Positions 61,176-64,000 of a DNA stretch of 64,000 nucleotides are shown here, piece after piece. The number at the start of each line of letters is the position of its first letter. Position 1 is the stretch's first letter. The DNA lies in contig NZ_AP017313.1 of the NCBI RefSeq assembly GCF_002355435.1, forward strand, positions 2,232,001 through 2,296,000, read 5' to 3'. The notes beneath the pieces were generated by a model. That model made no database searches, had not been told where the DNA came from, and saw only the letters and a program-made list of their open reading frames with translations. The DNA comes from Mucilaginibacter gotjawali. Lineage in GTDB: Bacteria; Bacteroidota; Bacteroidia; Sphingobacteriales; Sphingobacteriaceae. The position numbers and the translations under genes were made by a program.

Positions 61176-62243
61176 TTATAATTTTATAAACTCAACCCGC
61201 CTGTTTTTTGCCTTGTTTACCGCGTTGTCATTCAGCGCGATGGGTTGGGTTTTACCCATACCATCCGTTTCCATGCGGGCAACGGCTATATTAAAAGTTT
61301 GGTTGAGTTGAGTTTTAACAGACGCCGCTCTTTGTTTTGAAAGCTCAAGGTTAGAGGCGTCATTGCCGTCTGCGTCGGTGTGTCCAACTATTTTAATTTT
61401 TAAGGATGGATTGTCAGTTAAAATCTGTGCTATTTCCTTTAAAGTTGCAAATGATTCGGGTTTTATTTTGGCTGAATTAACATCAAACTGGATGCCATAG
61501 CTGATAAGTTTACCCTCGGTAACCAACTTGTTCCGCATATCAGGCAATCCCACAGCTATCCTGAAGTTGCTGATGATAGGGCTCACTTCATCCGTCGTTT
61601 CCATTCTGAAAATATTATAGGCGTATCCTGCGATCATCCCCCTGGGCAGGTCGAGCACTTTGTTTTCATTGGCGTACATCCTTAAACGCTGTTTTTGTAC
61701 CCAAAAGGCCACATGGTATTTTTGTCCCGATTTAAACTGGAATGTGCTGTTTCCATGGTCTTTATAACCCTCGTCCTTTTGTGAATAATTAGTCCAGTCG
61801 ATCTGGTCATAACCAGCGGTAATTTTGGTGCCTGCTTTTCCCGGAATCGCGCCACCCTCATTGGGGTTATCCAATGTCCCGCACACAATGTAGAAATCAA
61901 GCCCGTACATGTTTTCTGAATTGTTGGCGGTGATCGGTACAAAATCAAACTCAATGGTGAAATTATCTGTGAAGCTTCCTTTTGCCTCGGGAATAAAAAA
62001 ACCGCCCTTTGTTAGCTGCAGCCATCTGCCCGGGTATTTAGCCATGGTTACTATTTCCCCGCTGGAATTGGTGTTCCACGAGGCCGGGAAATCACCGACG
62101 TTGCCCGAAGTGAAATCATCGAAAAAAATTATTTTTTCACCGGGGATAAAATCAAATTTCGACACCGTTTTATTCTCGTCCTGGGCATAAGCCGCAACCG
62201 AAAATAACAGCATCGCTGCAATCATTAGGTAAAGTGTTTTCAT
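61176..62243 (-). CDS. OmpA-family protein with N-terminal lectin-like domain
   Basis: 355 residues. Signal peptide ending AAYA. Residues 35-225 form a beta-sandwich like LamG/concanavalin (NFTIEFDFVPITANN). Residues 245-355 are an OmpA domain (GIQFDVNSAKIKPESFATL, IVGHTDADGNDASNLELSKQRA, NRRVEFI) that binds peptidoglycan. No barrel is present. It may link the cell wall to a carbohydrate or protein ligand. Confidence 0.9.
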   Translation of the reverse strand: MKTLYLMIAAMLLFSVAAYAQDENKTVSKFDFIPGEKIIFFDDFTSGNVGDFPASWNTNSSGEIVTMAKYPGRWLQLTKGGFFIPEAKGSFTDNFTIEFDFVPITANNSENMYGLDFYIVCGTLDNPNEGGAIPGKAGTKITAGYDQIDWTNYSQKDEGYKDHGNSTFQFKSGQKYHVAFWVQKQRLRMYANENKVLDLPRGMIAGYAYNIFRMETTDEVSPIISNFRIAVGLPDMRNKLVTEGKLISYGIQFDVNSAKIKPESFATLKEIAQILTDNPSLKIKIVGHTDADGNDASNLELSKQRAASVKTQLNQTFNIAVARMETDGMGKTQPIALNDNAVNKAKNRRVEFIKL

Positions 62244-62376
62244 GGCTTAAATTTTCCCTAAATTAGGCCAGGCGGTAAAAAAGCTAAATGATTTTGCTCA
62301 TTTAAATAAATGAAAGTTATCATCTATTTATTTGATAACGAATGGGGTAGTATAGTTAGGGCGGCTATTTTTGTTT

Positions 62377-62420
62377 ACTATGAACCATGAACTATGATCC
62401 ATGAACCATCAACTATGAAC
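62377..62420. repeat. ACTATGAACCATGA-word direct repeat
   Basis: ACTATGAACCATGA, ACTATGATCCATGAACCAT and ACTATGAAC in 44 bp, just after the histidine kinase stop. Confidence 0.75.
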
Positions 62421-62424
62421 TTCT

Positions 62425-63756
62425 TTACAGTCCATCTTCAGGTAAATTAACACGGAAAATTGACCCACTGCCTTCTTCACTTTCCACTTCAATTGTTCCG
62501 TTGTGTTTTTCAACAATCTGTTTAACTATGCTCAGGCCCAAACCGGTGGATTGTTCACCTTTAAGGCCGGGCCGGCCTGCTTTGGTAAAGGCATCAAAAA
62601 TTATAGGTAATTTGTCTTTAGGGATCCCGATACCATGGTCCTTCACTTCAATGATGATACGGAAATTCTTTTTGCTGATATCTATCTCAATAGTGCTTCT
62701 TTCTCTCGAAAATTTTAAGGCATTGCCAATAAGGTTGTCAATCACCCGTTGAAATTTCTCGTGGTTAAGCTGTACCCATGCAGGCACAACCCGGCAGTTT
62801 AAGGCTATGGTTTTACTTCCTTTTTGATTTTCCCATTTATTGATAATACCCGCCATAAACTGGTCAAGGTCGGTCCTTACCGTAATAAATTCAGCTGTAT
62901 TCTGGTTCCGGGCAGACTCAAGCAATTCCTCAATGATCGTACGTGCCTGTACACACGATGCTTTTATCATATTCAGGTTTTCCTGTAATTCAGCGTCTAT
63001 TTCGTCCATTTCCATCACCATGGCAAGGGTTTCAACCGCAGCTATCGGGTTGCGCAGGTCATGTGCCACGGTACCCAGCAATTGGCTTTTAAAATCACTG
63101 CTCCGCTCTATTTCCAGGTTTTTCTCTTTTATTTCGATCAACTGCAGGTAATAATTGAATTTGTATGAAAAGAAATAACGGGAGATTAAATAAAAGCCGC
63201 CCAGTAATACAAGGGAAATCAGTTCGTTATAAACTATTTCAGTAGGGTCGGTCTGTGCCCAGATCAATAGTGATGTGAATACCAGCGCCGCCATAATGAT
63301 CAGCATGATGGTTTCATAATATTCAAATACAAATAAGATGCTTACCGTTGACAGCGCTATTAAATAAAGAATCAGGGCGTTTTTGGGATCGGATGTTGCG
63401 AGAAAACTGGAATACATGCCGCAAACGATCAGGTACATCGCAAAACCAAAAATGAATAAAGACAATATGGCAGTCGCTTTAGGTTTTTTGCGATAAATAT
63501 TTATCATTAAATAGCTGAACGAATAAAATAAGGCACTTGATCCCAAAAATAGCCAGTTGGTGATATTGAATTCTGGAAAATTATCAGCCCTTGTGAGGCT
63601 TAAAGGAAATACCAGGTAAAGTACCCTGATAACAGCATTTAATATAAAGAATATGAGAGAAGCTACACGAACGGAAACCAGGTTTTGCCCGGTATAGTAG
63701 TTACGCCAGTCAAATTTATATTTATTACCTAAGTTTTTTAATTGGGCTTTGTTCAA
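62425..63756 (-). CDS. Membrane sensor histidine kinase
   Basis: 443 residues with a TTG start: the frame has a stop codon a few codons upstream and no suitable ATG until inside the membrane region. Six hydrophobic segments (30-195), a short coiled coil, then HisKA with His232 (TVAHDLRNPIAA) and a HATPase (N box DNLIGNALKFS, DHGIGIP, GLGLSIV). No response regulator is adjacent (orphan). -7 element 26 nt upstream. Signal unknown. Confidence 0.92.
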   Translation of the reverse strand: MNKAQLKNLGNKYKFDWRNYYTGQNLVSVRVASLIFFILNAVIRVLYLVFPLSLTRADNFPEFNITNWLFLGSSALFYSFSYLMINIYRKKPKATAILSLFIFGFAMYLIVCGMYSSFLATSDPKNALILYLIALSTVSILFVFEYYETIMLIIMAALVFTSLLIWAQTDPTEIVYNELISLVLLGGFYLISRYFFSYKFNYYLQLIEIKEKNLEIERSSDFKSQLLGTVAHDLRNPIAAVETLAMVMEMDEIDAELQENLNMIKASCVQARTIIEELLESARNQNTAEFITVRTDLDQFMAGIINKWENQKGSKTIALNCRVVPAWVQLNHEKFQRVIDNLIGNALKFSRERSTIEIDISKKNFRIIIEVKDHGIGIPKDKLPIIFDAFTKAGRPGLKGEQSTGLGLSIVKQIVEKHNGTIEVESEEGSGSIFRVNLPEDGL

Positions 63757-63781
63757 TTTGGTTAGCGTTTAAACGGGGACA

Positions 63782-63789
63782 CAAAAGTA
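63782..63789 (-). promoter_or_regulatory. -7 element TACTTTTG of the histidine kinase gene
   Basis: Exact TAnnTTTG on the minus strand, leaving a leader of about 20 nt before the TTG start. Confidence 0.5.
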
Positions 63790-64000
63790 TAAATTTTATG
63801 GTTCAACCTATAATCAAAAATCCTAAAAGCCGCTGTGACAAAATAACTTATTGAATTAAATTAAAAGGACATTTTAGCAGGATTCGGGTTGTGGCAGGAG
63901 ATTTGATCGGTTAACACCGGTAGCGATGAATAGACTGAACGGGTGTGTTATTTGCTTGTAATCGATGGTAATCCTTATCAAAACACTCAATCGGCTATAA

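Noticed and set aside
63757..64000. Gene at the right edge
   Set aside because: No open frame of convincing length or composition apart from the histidine kinase promoter.

Overview
The window looks like a chromosomal segment of a Bacteroidota bacterium of the Sphingobacteriaceae (Mucilaginibacter/Pedobacter type). Reasons: the housekeeping -7 promoter element TAnnTTTG stands before many genes; the gene families (type B L31, GlmU-like nucleotidyltransferase, BlaR1-like M56 sensor with plug-like tail, futalosine menaquinone pathway, FtsX-like permeases of about 800 residues) are typical of that group; G+C is moderate and intergenic DNA is full of short reiterated words. This assignment is inference from gene content. 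There is no phage, transposon, CRISPR array, tRNA or rRNA that I can see.

Layout. 1-9.8 kb: partial acyl-CoA ligase, secreted alpha-amylase, Isc iron-sulfur genes (iscS with a 3' frameshift, iscU, iscA), methylmalonyl-CoA epimerase, a lipoprotein, ribosomal protein L31, a GlmU-like protein and triosephosphate isomerase. 9.8-19.8 kb: two related membrane proteins, prmA, an Rrf2 regulator/NAD(P)-binding pair with matching operators, an XRE regulator, an acetyltransferase-like protein, a tiny acidic protein, scpB, mqnC, and a ModF-like double ABC ATPase. 19.9-22.8 kb: three tandem small lipoproteins divergent from an ECF sigma gene and a gene fusing an anti-sigma-like cytoplasmic part, one membrane helix and a periplasmic trypsin-like protease. 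22.9-33.7 kb: complex I genes nuoD, nuoC and nuoB-nuoA, split by cupin-like, pdxH, algH, purE/purK, fasciclin and esterase genes. 33.7-44.5 kb: BaiN-like flavoprotein, threonine aldolase, a RelE-type toxin-antitoxin pair, aldo/keto reductase, topoisomerase IB, BlaI/BlaR1-like pair, dihaem cytochrome. 44.7-64 kb: biotin carboxylase, NUDIX, riboflavin synthase, TPR protein, hscA, a large outer-membrane protease/propeller/barrel protein, acyl-CoA ligase, FtsX-type permease, dienelactone hydrolase, an OmpA-type protein and a histidine kinase.

The most interesting unit is the sigma/lipoprotein locus. The sigma gene and two of the three lipoprotein genes share a two-part promoter, TTGGGTTAC - exactly 16 nt - TATTAA, which differs from the housekeeping TAnnTTTG element. 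This suggests a self-contained envelope-stress circuit in which one polypeptide combines the roles that RseA and DegS divide in the E. coli sigma-E pathway, with small Lys/Thr/Asp-rich lipoproteins as output.

Other regulatory signals read directly from the sequence: two 19-bp dyads (TGTAAT-N7-RTTACA) before the Rrf2 gene and its partner; two tandem BlaI-type dyads (TACGA-N5-TCGTA); a housekeeping -7 element ending only 3-5 nt before the start codon of six conserved genes (probable leaderless mRNAs); and a terminator that runs directly into the next promoter. Most larger intergenic gaps hold imperfect inverted or tandem repeats built from 8-25 nt words, different from gap to gap, and several of these supply the stop codon and last codons of the flanking genes.
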